Of a DNA stretch of 64,000 nt, positions 1 to 12,402 are shown piece by piece. The notes below the pieces were generated by a model, which ran no database searches, was not told the origin of the DNA, and was given only the letters and a program-made list of their open reading frames with translations. The translations under genes and the position numbers were made by a program. The stretch is from assembly GCA_019802505.1 (NCBI GenBank), contig JAFMOC010000517.1:22501-86500 (forward strand), in the 5' to 3' direction. Source of the DNA: Corydoras sp. C115 (Eukaryota > Chordata > Actinopteri > Siluriformes > Callichthyidae). How positions within the stretch are numbered: the first letter of the stretch is position 1; every line of letters starts with the position of its first letter.

Positions 1-1290
1 CCCTTGTCCGCGTGGGTTTCCTCCGGGTTCTCCGGTTTCCTCCCACAGTCCAAAAACATGGATCAAGTCAATTGAGTTCTCCAAAATTGCCCCATATAGA
101 GTGTGTCTGTGTGAGTGAGTGTGTGCCCAGCGATAGATAGGCGCCCTGTCCTGGGTGTATCTGCCTAGCGCCCGAAACGTTCTCCCCTAGATGGGTATGG
201 GGAACCCCCCCGCGACCCTAATGAGGATAAAGCGGGAGATAATGAATGAACTATGGAATGGTTGGCATGGTGGCTTAGTGGTTAGCATGTTCTCCTCTCA
301 GCGTTAGGGATTCCCGGTTCAAATCCCCATCTGGGTGGAGTTTCCATGTTCTCCCCGTATCCGCGTGGGTTTCTTCCGGGTTCTCCGGTTTCCTCCCACA
401 GTCCAAAAACATGGATCTAGGTCAATTGATTTTTACAAATTGCCCCATATAGAGTGTGTCTGTGTGAGTGAGTGTGTGCCCAGCGATAGATTGGTGCCCT
501 GTCCTGGGTGTATCTGCCCAGCGCCTGAAATGTTCTCCCCTAGATGGGTATGGGGAACCCCCCCGCGACCCTAATGAGGATAAAGCGGGAGATATTGAAT
601 GAACTATGGAATGGTTGGCCCGGTGGCTTAGTGGTTAGCATGTTCTCCTCTCAGCGCTAGGGATTCCCGGTTCAAATCCCCATCTGGGTGGAGTTTCCAT
701 GTTCTCCCGTGTCCGCGTGGGTTTCTTCCGGGTTCTCCGGTTTCCTCCCACAGTCCAAAAATATTGGGTCAAGGTCAATTGAATTCTCCAAATTGCCCCA
801 TATAGAGTGTGTCTGTGTGAGTTTGTGCCCAACGATAGATTGGCGCCCTGTCCAGGGTGTATCTGCCCAGCGCCCGAAACGTTCTCCCCTGGATGGGCAT
901 TGAGAACCCAACCCCCCCCCCCCTGCGACCCTAATATAGGATAAAGCAGAAGATAATGGATGGAACTATGGAAGGGGCGGCACGGTGGCTTAGTGGTTAA
1001 CATGTTCACCTCAAATCCCAATCAGGGTGGAGTTTCCATGTTCTCCCCGTGTCCTCCTCCGAGTTCTCTGGTTTCCTCCCACAGTCCAAAAACATGGATC
1101 AAGGTCAATTGAATTCTCCAAATTGCTCCATGTAGAGTGTGTCTATGTGAGTGAGTGTGTGCCCAACGATAGATTGGCGCCCTGTCCTGGGTGTATCTGC
1201 CCAGCACCCGAAACGTTCTCCCCTGGATGGGCATGGGGAACCCCCCCGCGACCCTAGTACAGGATAAAGCGGAAGATAATGGATGGATGG
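1..1290 (+). mobile_element. Four head-to-tail V-SINE copies (first cut by window edge)
   Basis: Copies at about 1-248, 262-604, 614-963 and 974-1290. The family consensus visible here is: tRNA-like head ggcggcacggtggcttag with A box (tggcttagtgg) and B box (ggttcgaatcc); a conserved core around gtttcctccgggttctccgg and cccacagtccaaaaacatgg; a body with gccctgtcctgggtgtatct; and a tail ggataaagcgg(g/a)agataatg followed by (atga)n or (atgg)n. Head and core match fish DANA/V-SINE elements. Between copies lies a short spacer, actatggaatgg or close variants. Confidence 0.9.
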
Positions 1291-2790
1291 AAAACTACGG
1301 AGCCGTTTACAGGGGTTGTAGGGATGTTCTACGGTATTAAGTGAAGACGTTTGCTTTAGGAGAAGCAAAAACGGAACATCTGCTGGCTGGAAAATCTCGA
1401 AGTGAATCAGAAGTGCCCCGGTGGGAAGCGCAGGAGTTATGCTGAACGTATGCTCCCTATTGGACCCCAGGATATCCATGCATTAAATTAAGGACCTGGC
1501 CTTGTATGGCTCTGGGAGTTCGACGCCGGCCGAGGAGTAAATTTTAGCCTGAACTCTGCGTGCCCTTGAATCCGATTATTGAAGTGAAAACGCGCCTAGG
1601 CGTTTATTCCACTGGAACCATTTTACCCCGGCTTACTTACTGTCCATGGAACAAGCTGTCAGAGTTTCCCCCCGTCGGACTCGAGCGACGCCATAACTGT
1701 CTGTCATGGAGATAATTGTTTTTTACTGTTCGCCTGCTTCACGGCGGCCTTTCTGCTCGACTGTTCAGAGCGATGCTCCGTCCGAGACGAACCTCGGGGT
1801 TCTCCTGGCGTCGGCCGGATCCTCTTTTTTTTATTAAAAAAACATGTTTAAGGACCGTTTTCTCATCTAGTCCTTAATCCTCAATTCTTCATTCTAGTGA
1901 AGTTTTAAGAGATCCCCTTTTTGGCCAGCGTAAGTTCTGGAAAGGCGCCCGTTTCAGTGAGGACATTGCGTCATGCTACGTCTTCTGATTTTTGCTGAAA
2001 TTAACAGGTGTTTGGGGCTGGAGAGACGCTGAACAGATCATACTCTGCCTCACAAATAAGCTCCCATGCCAAATGTTGATTTCTGGTCAAATAAAGTGCT
2101 TCTGACACTTTAAATATAAATTCCCTCGGAGACTTGGGCTGCCATGGGCCTGTGATTGCCGAGACATTATGAGAACCAATTGGTGACCCAAATGGTTCCT
2201 GAGCCACTGCCTGCTCACTAGTTGGCTTCCTAAATTACTCAAGGATGACTCCAATTCAATCAGCAAACGATGCTCCGAGGACAGAAATGGATCTGTATTG
2301 GCATCACTAATGACAGGCAGAGATGAAAAATCACTTTGAGTTTTGAGTCCCATTCCAGTGTAATTTCACCATCGAGGGGTCCGGTTTCACTATCAGACAG
2401 CGGGCTTGAGGTCAGCATCCATGCTGGAATACATTACCAATCAATCTGAATTAGCTAATCTAATGACTTCTGCATGCTTTGATTCGGATTTGCGTTCTGG
2501 AATCTTCCGCGAGTTCTGGATGTTCGGCGCTCTCATCCCGCAGCTGTGCTTGTCTGGTACTCGCCATGAATTATTAATAAGCTATCTGTGACCGGGCTTA
2601 AGTTTAATACGGACAGATAATACATCAGCATCTTACAGATTGGAAATAAAAACCATTTGCTTTCATCAGTAAGTTGACCTTCGAGCAGCCTGGGGATGAG
2701 ACGCTTACAGATTGTTCTAGATCTTCTGGACTGGCGGTCCTGCAGGACGCCCTCAATGGACTTCTGGAGTTTTACAATTGTTGAAAACGG
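1291..2790. other. Single-copy intron 1 sequence
   Basis: No repeat family and no convincing exon seen. Short open frames lack splice context or recognisable motifs. Positions about 2730-2765 share a short phrase (ggactggcggtcctgc) with the older repeat at 50436. Confidence 0.5.
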
Positions 2791-2793
2791 GTC

Positions 2794-3130
2794 GGGCGGC
2801 ACGGTGGCATAGTGGTCAGCATGTTTGCCTCTCAGCGCTGGGGATTCCCGGTTGGAATCCCAATCTGGGTGGAGTTTCCATGTTCTCCATGTGTCCGCGT
2901 GGGTTTCCTCCGGGTTCTCCGGTTTCCTCCCACAGTCCAAAAACATGGATCAAGTCAATTGAGTTCTCCAATTTGCCCCAAATAGAGTGAGTGTGTGCCC
3001 AGCGATGGATTGGCGCCCTGTCCTGGGTGTATCTGCCCAGTGTTCTCCCCTGACGTTCTCCCCTGGATGGGCATGGGGAACCCCACCGTGACCCTAATAG
3101 AGGATAAAGCGGGAGATAATGAATGAATGA
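2794..3130 (+). mobile_element. V-SINE copy
   Basis: Full head to (atga)n tail with a short internal duplication of the gttctcccctg phrase near 3042-3066. GCGGGAG-type tail. Confidence 0.88.
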
Positions 3131-3228
3131 ACTTAGATTTGGATGGTACGATTATTGTATAAGAAATAATCACGATTATTATGCAATAATAAAAAAAGAG
3201 AAGCATATTAACACAAAATATTATAATC

Positions 3229-3331
3229 AGTCATTCATTCATTTTTTACCTTCTGCCTAATTCTCTTCTAGGGTCACGGGGGGGGGCAGTATCTGAGAAC
3301 AGGACAGGGCGGCAATCTATCACTGAGCACA

Positions 3332-3367
<36 letters not shown>

Positions 3368-3415
3368 ATGGGGCAATTTAGAGCATTCCATATACCTTGA
3401 ATCCATTTTTTTTGG
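3229..3415 (-). mobile_element. Degenerate V-SINE 3' half with CA expansion
   Basis: Reverse-oriented tail and body; the acacactcac stretch has expanded into an (AC)n run at about 3332-3364. It breaks off at the core and abuts a + strand copy. Confidence 0.75.
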
Positions 3416-4027
3416 GATTGTGGGATTCGAATTTCAATCTGGGTGGAGTTTCCATGTTCTCCCCGTGTCCGCGTAGGTTTCCTCCGGGTTCTCCGGTTTC
3501 CTCCCAAAGTCCAAAACCATGGATCAAGTCAATGGAGTTCTCCAAATTGCCCCATATAGAGTGTGTCTGTGTGTATGTCTATGTGCACAGTGATGGATTG
3601 GCGCCCTGTCCTGGGTGTATGTGCCCAGCGCCTGAAATGTTCTCCCCTGGATGGGCATGGGGAACCCCACCGCGACCCTAATAGAGGATAAAGCGGGAGA
3701 TAATGCATGAACTATGGAATGGTCGGCACGGTGGCTTAGTGGTTGGCATGTTCTCCTCTCAGCTCTAGGCATTCCCGGTTCCAATCCCCATCTGGCTGGA
3801 GTTGCCGTGTGGGTTTCCTCCGGGTTCTCCGGTTTCCTCCCAAAGTCCAAAAACATGGATCAAGGTCATGTGAATTGCCCCATATACAGTAGAGTGTGTC
3901 TGTGTGTGGGAATGTACCCAGCGATAGATTGGCACCTCGTCCTGGGTGTATCTGCCCAGCGCCCCGGAACCTCCCCCCCACCCCCCACGACCCTAATAGA
4001 GGATAAAGTGGAAGCTGAATGAATGAA
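3416..4027 (+). mobile_element. Two head-to-tail V-SINE copies
   Basis: A 5'-truncated copy at about 3422-3707, then the actatggaatgg spacer, then a second copy at 3723-4027 with several deletions and an irregular (ATGA) tail. Confidence 0.85.
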
Positions 4028-4073
4028 GAACCCCCAAAGCAGACACAGCATCTTCTACATGAACATGGGAGAA

Positions 4074-4779
4074 TCATTCATTCATTCATTCATTCATTAT
4101 CTCCCGCTTTATCCTCTATTAGGGTCGCGGTGGGGTTCCCCATGCCCATCCAGGGGAGAACGTCTCAGGCGCTGGGCAGATCCATCGCCAATCCATCGCT
4201 GGGCACACACTCACTCACACAGACACACTATATATGGGACAATTTTTGAGAATTCAATTGACTTGATCCATGTTTTTGGACTGTGGGAGGAAACCGGAGA
4301 ACCCGGAGGAAACCCACGCAGACACGGGGAGAACATGGAAACTCCACCCAGATGGGGATTCGATTTGGGAATCTCTAGCGCTGAGAGGAGAACATGCTAA
4401 CCACTAACCACCATGCCGTCCCTTGCTTACTTTCATCCATCCATTATCTTCCGCTTTATCCTCTATTAGGGTCACGGGAGGGTTCCCCATGCCTATCCAG
4501 GGGAGAACGTTTTGGGCGCTGGGCAGATACACCCAGGACAGGGCGCCAATCCATCGCTGGGCACACACTCACTCACACAGACACTCTATATGGGGCAATT
4601 GTTTTGAGAATCCAATTGACTTGATCCATGTTTTGGACTGTGGGAGGAAACCGGAGAACCTGGAGGAAACACGGGGAGACACGGGGAGAACATGGAAACT
4701 CCACCCAGATGGGGATTCGAACCAGGAATCCCTAGTGCTGAGAGGAGAACGTGCTAACTACTAAGCCACCGTGCCGCCC
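4074..4779 (-). mobile_element. Two V-SINE copies in reverse orientation
   Basis: 4074-4420 starts with (TCAT)n and the GCGGGAG-type tail; 4434-4779 starts with (CATC)n and the GCGGAAG-type tail. They follow + copies at 3416-4027, giving a tail-to-tail arrangement. Confidence 0.88.
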
Positions 4780-5016
4780 TGGGAGAATCATATCAGAGGA
4801 ATGTTTGATAATAACTGAGGGCCATACGATGATCTAAGGGCAGTTAATAGCGTGTGCCATGGGGTAATCAGTGAGCGAGCAGGCAGGGGTAAGAGGATGT
4901 GGACTGGGGCTGCAGACAGCGCTGCTTCTGATATATGGAATAGTAAAAAGGTGATGTAATTTCCAAGCAAAACAGACCAAAAATTCAGGCCAGTACTGAA
5001 GGGCCAGAGTCCCCGA

Positions 5017-5045
5017 CCCCCCCCCCCCCCCCCCCCCCCCCCCCC
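5017..5045. repeat. Poly-C run (29 C)
   Basis: Uninterrupted C homopolymer in single-copy DNA, not inside a SINE. Confidence 0.95.
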
Positions 5046-5131
5046 GTTCTCTTCATCCCTGATCAAGTGGAAAAAGTCTTACTTCTGCAGCAAGTCTTAG
5101 TGCATTATCTCATCTAAGCACAGTCAGCCTA

Positions 5132-5134
<3 letters not shown>

Positions 5135-5201
<67 letters not shown>
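5135..5201. repeat. (GT)n microsatellite
   Basis: About 33 perfect GT units. Confidence 0.97.
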
Positions 5202-5202
<1 letters not shown>

Positions 5203-5283
5203 TAATTTATTCAAGAGCCACCTCATACTGAGTCCTAAGAACAGCGTTGTGAAGACTTTAAATATCCCATCGAGCTCTTTGAT

Positions 5284-6105
5284 CGGCGGCACGGTGGATT
5301 AGTGCTTAGCACGTTCTCCTCTCAGCTCTAGGGATTCCCTCCGTCCACGTGGGTTTCCTCCGGGTTCTCCGGTTTCCTCCCACAGTCCAAAAACATGGAT
5401 CAAGTTAATTGAGTTCTCCAAATTGCCCCATATAGAGTGTGTTTGTGTGAGTGAGTGTGTGTCCAGCGATAGATTGGCGCCCTGTCCTGGGTGTATCTGC
5501 CCAGCGCCCGAGACGTTCTCCCCTGGATGGGCATGGGGAACCCCCCCGCGACCCTAATAGAGGATAAAGCGGGAGATAATGAATGAATAATTCATTCATT
5601 ATCTTCCACTTTATCCTCTATTAGGGTAATGGGGGGTGGGGGGGGTCACATGCCCATCCAGGGGAGAACGTTTCGGGGGCTGGGCAGATACACCCAGGAC
5701 AGGGCGCCAATCTATCGCTGGGCACACACTCACTCACTCACTCACTCACACAGACACACTCTATATGGGGCAATTTGGAGAATTGACTTGAGCAATGGTT
5801 TTGGACTGTGGGAGGAAACCGGAGAACCCGGAGGAAACCCACGCAGACGTGGGGAGAACATGGAAACTCCACCCAGATTGGGACTCGAACCGGGAATCCC
5901 TAGCGCTGAGAGGAGAACGTGCTAACCACTAAACCACCGTGCCGCCTTGAAGGTCAATAAAATTCTCCAAATTGCCCCAAATACAGAGTGTCTGTGTGAG
6001 TGAGTGAGTGTGTGCCCAGTGATAGATTGGCGCCCTGTCCTGGGTGTATCTGCCCAGCGCCCGAAATGTTCTCCCCTGGATGGGCATGGGGAACCCCCCC
6101 CCCCC
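5284..6105. mobile_element. V-SINE inverted pair plus truncated copy
   Basis: + copy 5284-5590 joined tail-to-tail to a - copy 5591-5947 at the palindromic junction aatgaataattcattc, then a + fragment 5948-6105 lacking head and tail. The pair can form a hairpin of roughly 300 bp in RNA or DNA. Confidence 0.85.
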
Positions 6106-6568
6106 CATAATGACTGGAGCTCTTTGATCATGTGCACACTTCACCCCGGTCACCGAATCAGTTTCAGAGTTAAGCAATCAACTTTAAGGCCAATTGACTC
6201 CTCAACATGTTTCCAAGGAGAGCACATCCCGGCCACTCTCTCCCTACCGATTATAACAACGCTGGCCAATCGGGGGCGTCGGTCGGCCCGTGTGCAGAAG
6301 AGTGCGGAATCAGCAACTCAGCGTGTTGCCTGAACAACAGCTCGTAAAAAGGCTGAAGCTGCAGCTGACATCATATGACGAAGGATGCACTTGATAGCAT
6401 TGGCCATTTCTGTGTGTCATGTGATTGAGGAGAAAGCGTTGAGGAGAAAGTAACGATCCGTTGATCCAACAAACGTTCAGAGAATTATGACGACCTATTC
6501 CAAATCGTTGACGTCAGCATTATCTATTTATTTTTATTTATTCCACTATTCATTATTGAAATTCAGTC
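6106..6568. other. Single-copy intron 1 sequence
   Basis: No gene or repeat seen. Confidence 0.5.
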
Positions 6569-6909
6569 ACGGCACGGTGGCTTAGTGGTTAGCACGTTCG
6601 CCTCTCAGCACTAGGGATTCCCGGTTCGAATCCCCATCTGGGTGGAGTTTCCATGTTCTCCCCGTGTCTGCGTGGGTTTCCTCCGGGTTCTCCGGTTTCC
6701 TCCCAAAGTCCAAAAACATGGATCAAGTCAATCGAATTCTCAAAATTGCCCCATATAGAGTGTGTGTGTGAGTGAGTGTGTGCCCAGCGATGGATTGGCG
6801 CCCTGTCCTGGGTCTATCTGCCCAGCGCCCGAGATGTTCTCCCCTGGATGGGCATGGGGAACCCCACCGCGACCCTAATAGAGGATAAAGCGGGAGATAA
6901 TGAATGAAT
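6569..6909 (+). mobile_element. V-SINE copy with target-site duplication
   Basis: Complete element flanked by the direct repeat attattgaaattc (about 6552-6564 and 6912-6924), the mark of target-primed insertion. GCGGGAG-type tail. Confidence 0.9.
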
Positions 6910-6987
6910 CAATTATTGAAATTCCTTTTGCATATAAATTACAGACAGCAGAAGTTAGGAGCATCACAGGTGGTATTCAGGCCAGTA

Positions 6988-7235
6988 CAATCTGGGTGGA
7001 GTTTCCATGTTCTCCCCGTGTCCGTGTGGGTTTCCTCCGGGTTCTCCGGTTTCCTCCCACAGTCCAAAAACAGGGATCAAGGTCAGTTGAATGCTCCAAA
7101 TTGCCCCATATAGAGTGTGTCTGTGTGAGTGAGTGTGTGCCCAGTGATAGATTGGCGCCCTGTCCTGGGTGTATCTGCCCAGCGCCCGAAACGTTCCCCC
7201 CCGTGACCCTCATAGAGGATAAAGCAGAAGATAAT
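6988..7235 (+). mobile_element. V-SINE, 5' truncated
   Basis: Starts at aatctgggtggag, lacking the tRNA-like head; ends gcagaagataatgaatga. A short deletion removes the gatgggcatgg segment. Confidence 0.85.
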
Positions 7236-7406
7236 GAATGAAAGAAAAGAAATCTATTCAAGCCAAAAACAATATTTGTTACACTTTAACATTTTTTGAC
7301 AAGTTCTTTACAGGAAGTGGAGCTGAGAACATGGAGAATAAGTGTCCAAATTTTTATATATAGATAAATAAATAGATAGACCCTATAATTTAACAATGTA
7401 AAATAA

Positions 7407-7686
7407 GGGGAGAACGTTTCGGGCGCTGGGCAGATACACCCCGGACAGGGCGCCAATCTATCACTGGGCACACACTCACTCACACAGACACACTCTATAT
7501 GGGGCAATTTGGAGAATTCAATTGACTTGATCCATGTTTTTGAACTGTGGGAGGAAACCGGAGAACCCGGAGGAAACCCACAAGGACACGGGGAGAACAT
7601 GGAAACTCCACCCAGATGGGGATTCGAACCGGGAATCCCTAGTGCTGAGAGGAGAACATGCCAACCACTAATCCACCGTGCCGCCC
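7407..7686 (-). mobile_element. V-SINE lacking its 3' tail
   Basis: Reverse copy running from the body (ggggagaacgtttcgg) to the head (ccaccgtgccgccc). The tail side abuts AT-rich DNA. Confidence 0.85.
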
Positions 7687-7967
7687 TTATATTAAATATT
7701 GAATATTATTTAAAATCAAAAGACTTTCATTTAGCCAAAAAATAAAATAAATAAATTAAAGCACATGTTCTTTCAAGCGCTTCATCAACCAAACACGTTC
7801 TTCTCTGCTGGCCTACACGGAACCTGCCATGTTCTCCGCCTCTGTTTCCCGTGTTTACCTCCACCCTGTAATGTGGATTGCTTTTTCAGAACTATCTGTG
7901 TGATGTCACCTGTCAGATAAACGACCTTCAGTGGAGGGACATCCCAGACAACAGGAAGGCAGGGGCA

Positions 7968-8000
<33 letters not shown>

Positions 8001-8561
8001 GGGGGGGGACAGAGCTGTCTGGAACGGGCCCATTGTAAGATGCTTAGGGAATGAGGGAAGACTGAAGTGGCTTCTGTCAGCTTCTGTCTAGACCTTCCGT
8101 GATTATATCATCGAATACCAGAAAAGGTTCGACTAAAAACGTTGTTTATGGCGTTTCAAGTCCCACCACATCATTCCCCCTGTACTGACAGACATATAGC
8201 AGAAGAAGTGGGAAGTCGCTGTGAGCAAACGTGTAAAAAGTGTTTTAAAAAACGGCTGTCGCTATTTAAAAAACGAGCTTTTATATAACTGGGTCATAAA
8301 ACAAGAGCAATGAAGTGCTCACTTGGACCAGGGAGTGTTATTCATTACACATGTTATGGTTTGGATTTAAGAACAATTTAGTTCAAAGCTATTCGATTAG
8401 CTACACTACGAATACATCATGCAAATACTTTTATCCAAAGTATCCCAAATTAATAGTTGGGGTTAGAACACAGGATTAGCCGTTACACGGCAGCCCTGGA
8501 GCAGTGAGGCTTAAGGGTCTTGCTCAGAACCCTTCAGATTGAGCTCCCACTTTATTAATTA
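7687..8561. other. Single-copy intron 1 sequence with poly-G run
   Basis: No gene seen. A G homopolymer of about 40 positions broken by one T lies at 7969-8008 and could form G-quadruplexes on the + strand. Confidence 0.6.
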
Positions 8562-9575
8562 TTCATTCATTCATTCATTATCTCCCGCTTTATCCTCTAT
8601 TAGGGTCGCGGGGGGGTTCCCCATGTCCATCCAGGGGAGAACGTTTCGGGCGCTGGGCAGATACACCCAGGACAGGGCGCCAATCCATCGCTGGGCACAC
8701 ACTCACACAGACACACTCTATATGGGGCAATTTTTGGAGAATCCAATTGACTTCATCCATGGTTTTGGACTGTGGGAGGAAACCGGGAACCCGGAGGAAA
8801 CCCACGCGGACACGGGGAGAACATGGAAACTCCACCCAGATTGGGATTCGAACTGGGATCCCCAGTGAGGAGAAAGGCAGATGTCCTAACTACTACACCA
8901 GCATGCTATGCAGCACAAAGGACAAATTATTCATTCATTCATTCATTCATTATCTCCCGCTTTATCCTCTATTAGGGTCGTGGGGGGTTCCCCATGTCCA
9001 TCCAGGGGAGAACGTCTCGGGCGCTGGGCAGATACACCCAGGACAGGGCGCCAATCCATCGCTGGGCACACACTCACTCACACAGACACACTCTATATGG
9101 GGCAATTTAGAGAATTCAATTGACTTGATCCATGTGTTTGGACTGTGGGAGGAAACCGGAGAACCCGGAGGAAACCCACGTGGACACAGGGAGAACATGG
9201 AAACTCCACCCAGATTAGGATTTGAACCGGGATTCTCTAGCACTGAGAGGAGAACATGCTAACCATGCCGACCATTCCATAGTTCATTCATTATCTTATA
9301 CACCCAGGACAGGGCGCCAATCTATCGCTGGTCACACACTCACTCACACAGACACACTCTATATGGGGCAATTTTTTTGGAGAATTCAATTGACTTGATC
9401 CATGGTTTTGGACTGTGGGAGGAAACCGGAGAACCCGGAGGAAACCCACGCAGACACGGGGAGAACATGGAAACTCCACCCAGATGGGAATTCGAACCGG
9501 GAATCCCTAGCGCTGAGAGGAGAACATGCTAACCACTACACCAGCATGCTATGCAGCACAAAGGACAAATATTAT
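8562..9575 (-). mobile_element. Three V-SINE copies in reverse orientation
   Basis: Copies at about 8562-8890, 8927-9270 and 9281-9540 (the last with an internal deletion). A 35-bp phrase including ccagcatgctatgcagcac occurs both at about 8892-8930 and 9535-9572, flanking the second and third copies; it is longer than a normal SINE target duplication. Confidence 0.85.
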
Positions 9576-9599
9576 ATATATATATATATATATATAGGA

Positions 9600-9948
9600 C
9601 AGGGCATGGTGGCTTAGTGGTTAGCATGTTCTCCTCTCAGCACTAGGGATTCCTGGTTCGAATCCCCATCTGGGTGGAGTTTCCATGTTCTCCCCGTGTC
9701 CGTGTGGGTTTCCTCCAGGTTCTCCGGTTTCCTCCCCCAGTCCAAAACCATGGATCAAGTCAACTGAATTCTCCAAATTGCCCCATATAGAGTGTGTCTG
9801 TGTGAGTGAGTGTGTGCTCATCTATAGATTGGCGCCCTGTCCTGGGTGTATCTTCCCAACACCCAAAACGTTCTCCCCCTGGGCATGGAGAACCCCCCCC
9901 CACGACCCTAATAGAGGATAAAGCAGAAGATAATGGATGTATGGATGG
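9600..9948 (+). mobile_element. V-SINE copy after a (TA)n run
   Basis: Near-complete element preceded by (TA)n at 9572-9596; GCAGAAG-type tail with (atgg)n. Confidence 0.87.
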
Positions 9949-10531
9949 ATTTTAAGTTAAATTTCATGCAGTCAGTCTCCTAATAGTTGCAGCCTCGGAA
10001 CAAATGATGGACTGACTTGAAACTAGTCAAAACAGACCATGATGTGAATCCTACCCGTAGCCATTTTGCAGTGGGGAAAATGAGGTCATCCAACAGGAAA
10101 CCGAAGCTTTGATTAGAATTTCAAATCTTCTCTCGAAGTGGGGCTTTCCACCTTTGAAACAAAACAGAAGGCAGAGAAGTGGCCGAGTGGAGACAGTAAA
10201 CAAAGCTGCAGGAGCTTCCACAGGTTTTCTGCAAAGCACTAATATAGAACTGATGGGGCTGTGAAAGAGCTACTTGGAAAGGGGCATGGAAAAAACAAAT
10301 ATTTGCCCAGGTGCCTAATGCGAAAAAAAGATATTACAGTTCAAATGCAGTTAAATCTTTATACAAACCTGTTTGGAGCTTCAGCTGAGTTGTTTAAGCG
10401 TTTGGCCTGCTATTCTGCACACGCCGTGAAGCACAGAGACAACAACAGAGTCGATAAACAAGTGTTTCCATTTAGCTTTTATTATCCTAAGTCCTGTGTC
10501 AGTTTTGTAAAGGGTTATTGATTTACATACA
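9949..10531. other. Single-copy intron 1 sequence
   Basis: Two short opposed open frames occur, but neither shows splice context or a recognisable motif. I see no gene. Confidence 0.5.
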
Positions 10532-11888
10532 GGGCGGCACGGTGGCTTAGTGGTCAGCACGTTCTCCTCTCAGCACTAGGGATTCCCGGTTCGAATCCCC
10601 ATCTGGGTGGAGTTTCCATGTTCTCCCCGTGTCCACGTGGGTTTCCTCCGGGTTCTCCGGTTTCCTCCCACAGTCCAAAAACATGGATCAAGTCAATTGA
10701 GTTCTCCAAATTGCCCCATATAGAGTGTGTTTGTGTGAGTGAGTGTGTGCCCAGCGATAGATTGGCGCCCTGTCCTGGGTGTATCTGCCCAGCGCCCAAA
10801 ACGTTCTCCCGTGGATGGGCATGGGGAACCCCCCCGCGACCCTAATAGAGGATAAAGCAGGAGATAGTGAATGAACTATGGAATGGTCGGCACGGTGGCT
10901 TAGTGGTTAGCATGTTCTCCTCTCAGTGCTAGAGAATCCCGGTTCAAATCCTAATCTGGGTGGAGTTTCCATCTTCTCCCCGTGTCCACGTGGGTTTCCT
11001 CCGGGTTCTCCGGTTTCCTCCCACAGTCCAAAAAACATGGATCAAGTCAATTGAGTTCTCCAAATTGCCTCATATACAGTATCTCTGTGTGAGTGAGTGT
11101 GTGCCCAGTGATAGATTGGCGTCCTGTCCTGGGTGTATCTGCCCAGCGCCCGAAACGTTCTCCCCTGGATGGGCATGGGGAACCCCCCCGCGACCCTAAT
11201 AGAGGATAAAGCGGGAGATAATGAATGAACTATGAAATGGTCGCCACGGTGGCTTAGTGGTCAGCACGTTCTCCTCTCAGTGCTAGGGATTCCCGGTTCG
11301 AATCCCCATCTGGGTGGAGTTTCCATGTTCTCCCCGTGTCCACGTGGGTTTCCTCCGGGTTCTCCGGTTTCCTCCCACAGTCCAAAAACATGGATCAAGT
11401 CAATTGAGTTCTCCAAATTGCCCCATATAGAGTGTGTCTGTGTGAGTGAGAGTGTGCCCAGCGATAGATTGGCGCCCTGTCCTGGGTGTATCTGCCCAGT
11501 GCCCGAAATGTTCTCCCCTGGATGGGCATGGGGAACCCCCCACACAACCCTAATAGAGGATAAAGCGGGAGATAATGAATGAACTATGGAATGGTCGGCA
11601 CGGTGGCTTAGTGGTTAGCAGTGCTAGAGTGCTAGAGAATCCCGGTTCAAATCCTAATCTGGGTGGAGTTTCCATCTTCTCCCCGTGTCCACGTGGGTTT
11701 CCTCCGGGTTCTCCGGTTTCCTCCCACAGTCCAAAAACACATGGATCAAGTCAATTGAGTTCTCCAAATTGCCCCATATAGAGCGATAGATTGGCGCCCT
11801 GTCCTGGGTGTATCTGCCCAGCGCCCGAAATGTTCCCCCCCCCCGTGACCCTAATATAGGATAAAGCGGAAGATAATGGATGGATGGA
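10532..11888 (+). mobile_element. Tandem run of four V-SINE copies
   Basis: Copies at 10532-10872, 10886-11228, 11240-11581 and 11594-11888, all head-to-tail with the ctatggaatggtcg spacer or a one-base variant. The second and fourth share a rare variant (gaatcccggttcaaatccta, ccatcttctcc), and the fourth has lost the tgtgtctgtgtgag segment. This suggests duplication of dimers, not independent insertions. Confidence 0.9.
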
Positions 11889-11899
11889 TTTATATTTAC

Positions 11900-12050
11900 T
11901 GTGGAACACTGGCCACAGCAGCCTTGGAACAACGAAGGCTAAGGGTCTTAAATTCAAGGACCCACACTGGTAACTCCAGTGGAGCTGGGATTTGAACCCA
12001 CAACCTTCAGAATGATAACCCAACACTCTAACCACTGAGCTAGCACCCCC
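11900..12050 (-). mobile_element. tRNA-SINE with L2-type tail, old fragment
   Basis: On the minus strand: head gctcagtggttagagtgttg, then ggtttgaat-like B box and caaggacccaca in the body. It matches the family seen complete at 16882-17088, 29405-29605 and 61400-61625 but lacks the tail. Confidence 0.75.
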
Positions 12051-12288
12051 TCTATTTCTATTCATCCCGATTTCTATGCTAAAAAAACGAAGTAACAAAT
12101 CATTTTGTCACTGTGGCTTGTAAATGCATTTACACTTAGGGATGAGACGATGAATTGTTTTTGCGATTAATCGTGATTAAAAAAAGTTATAGCTTATTAA
12201 TTGCAAGAGCACCTCAACATCGTCATGACGGCATTTCTAAGAAAACTACAGAGTCGGAAGTTAGGACCAATATATATACTTATACAAT

Positions 12289-12335
12289 ATTCATTCATTC
12301 ATTATCTCCCGCTTTATCCTATTTTAGGGTCGGTT
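12289..12335 (-). mobile_element. V-SINE tail fragment
   Basis: Only (TCAT)n, tatctcccgctttatcct and the beginning of the body remain. Confidence 0.75.
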
Positions 12336-12402
12336 TAGGGTTTTAAATAAAAGACGGCTAATAAAGAGTGTGAAATAAATAATTGTCTCTTAAATATAAA
12401 AG

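Noticed and set aside
6900..7241. A recurrent family of 60-140 codon open frames (MEFPCSPRVRVGFLRVLRF / PIQGRTFRALGRYTQDRAPI types) on both strands across the window
   Set aside because: Each maps exactly onto a V-SINE copy, in whichever frame happens to be open. Starts and ends differ between copies, frames are not preserved, and antisense translations are equally open. This is SINE sequence, not a protein family.
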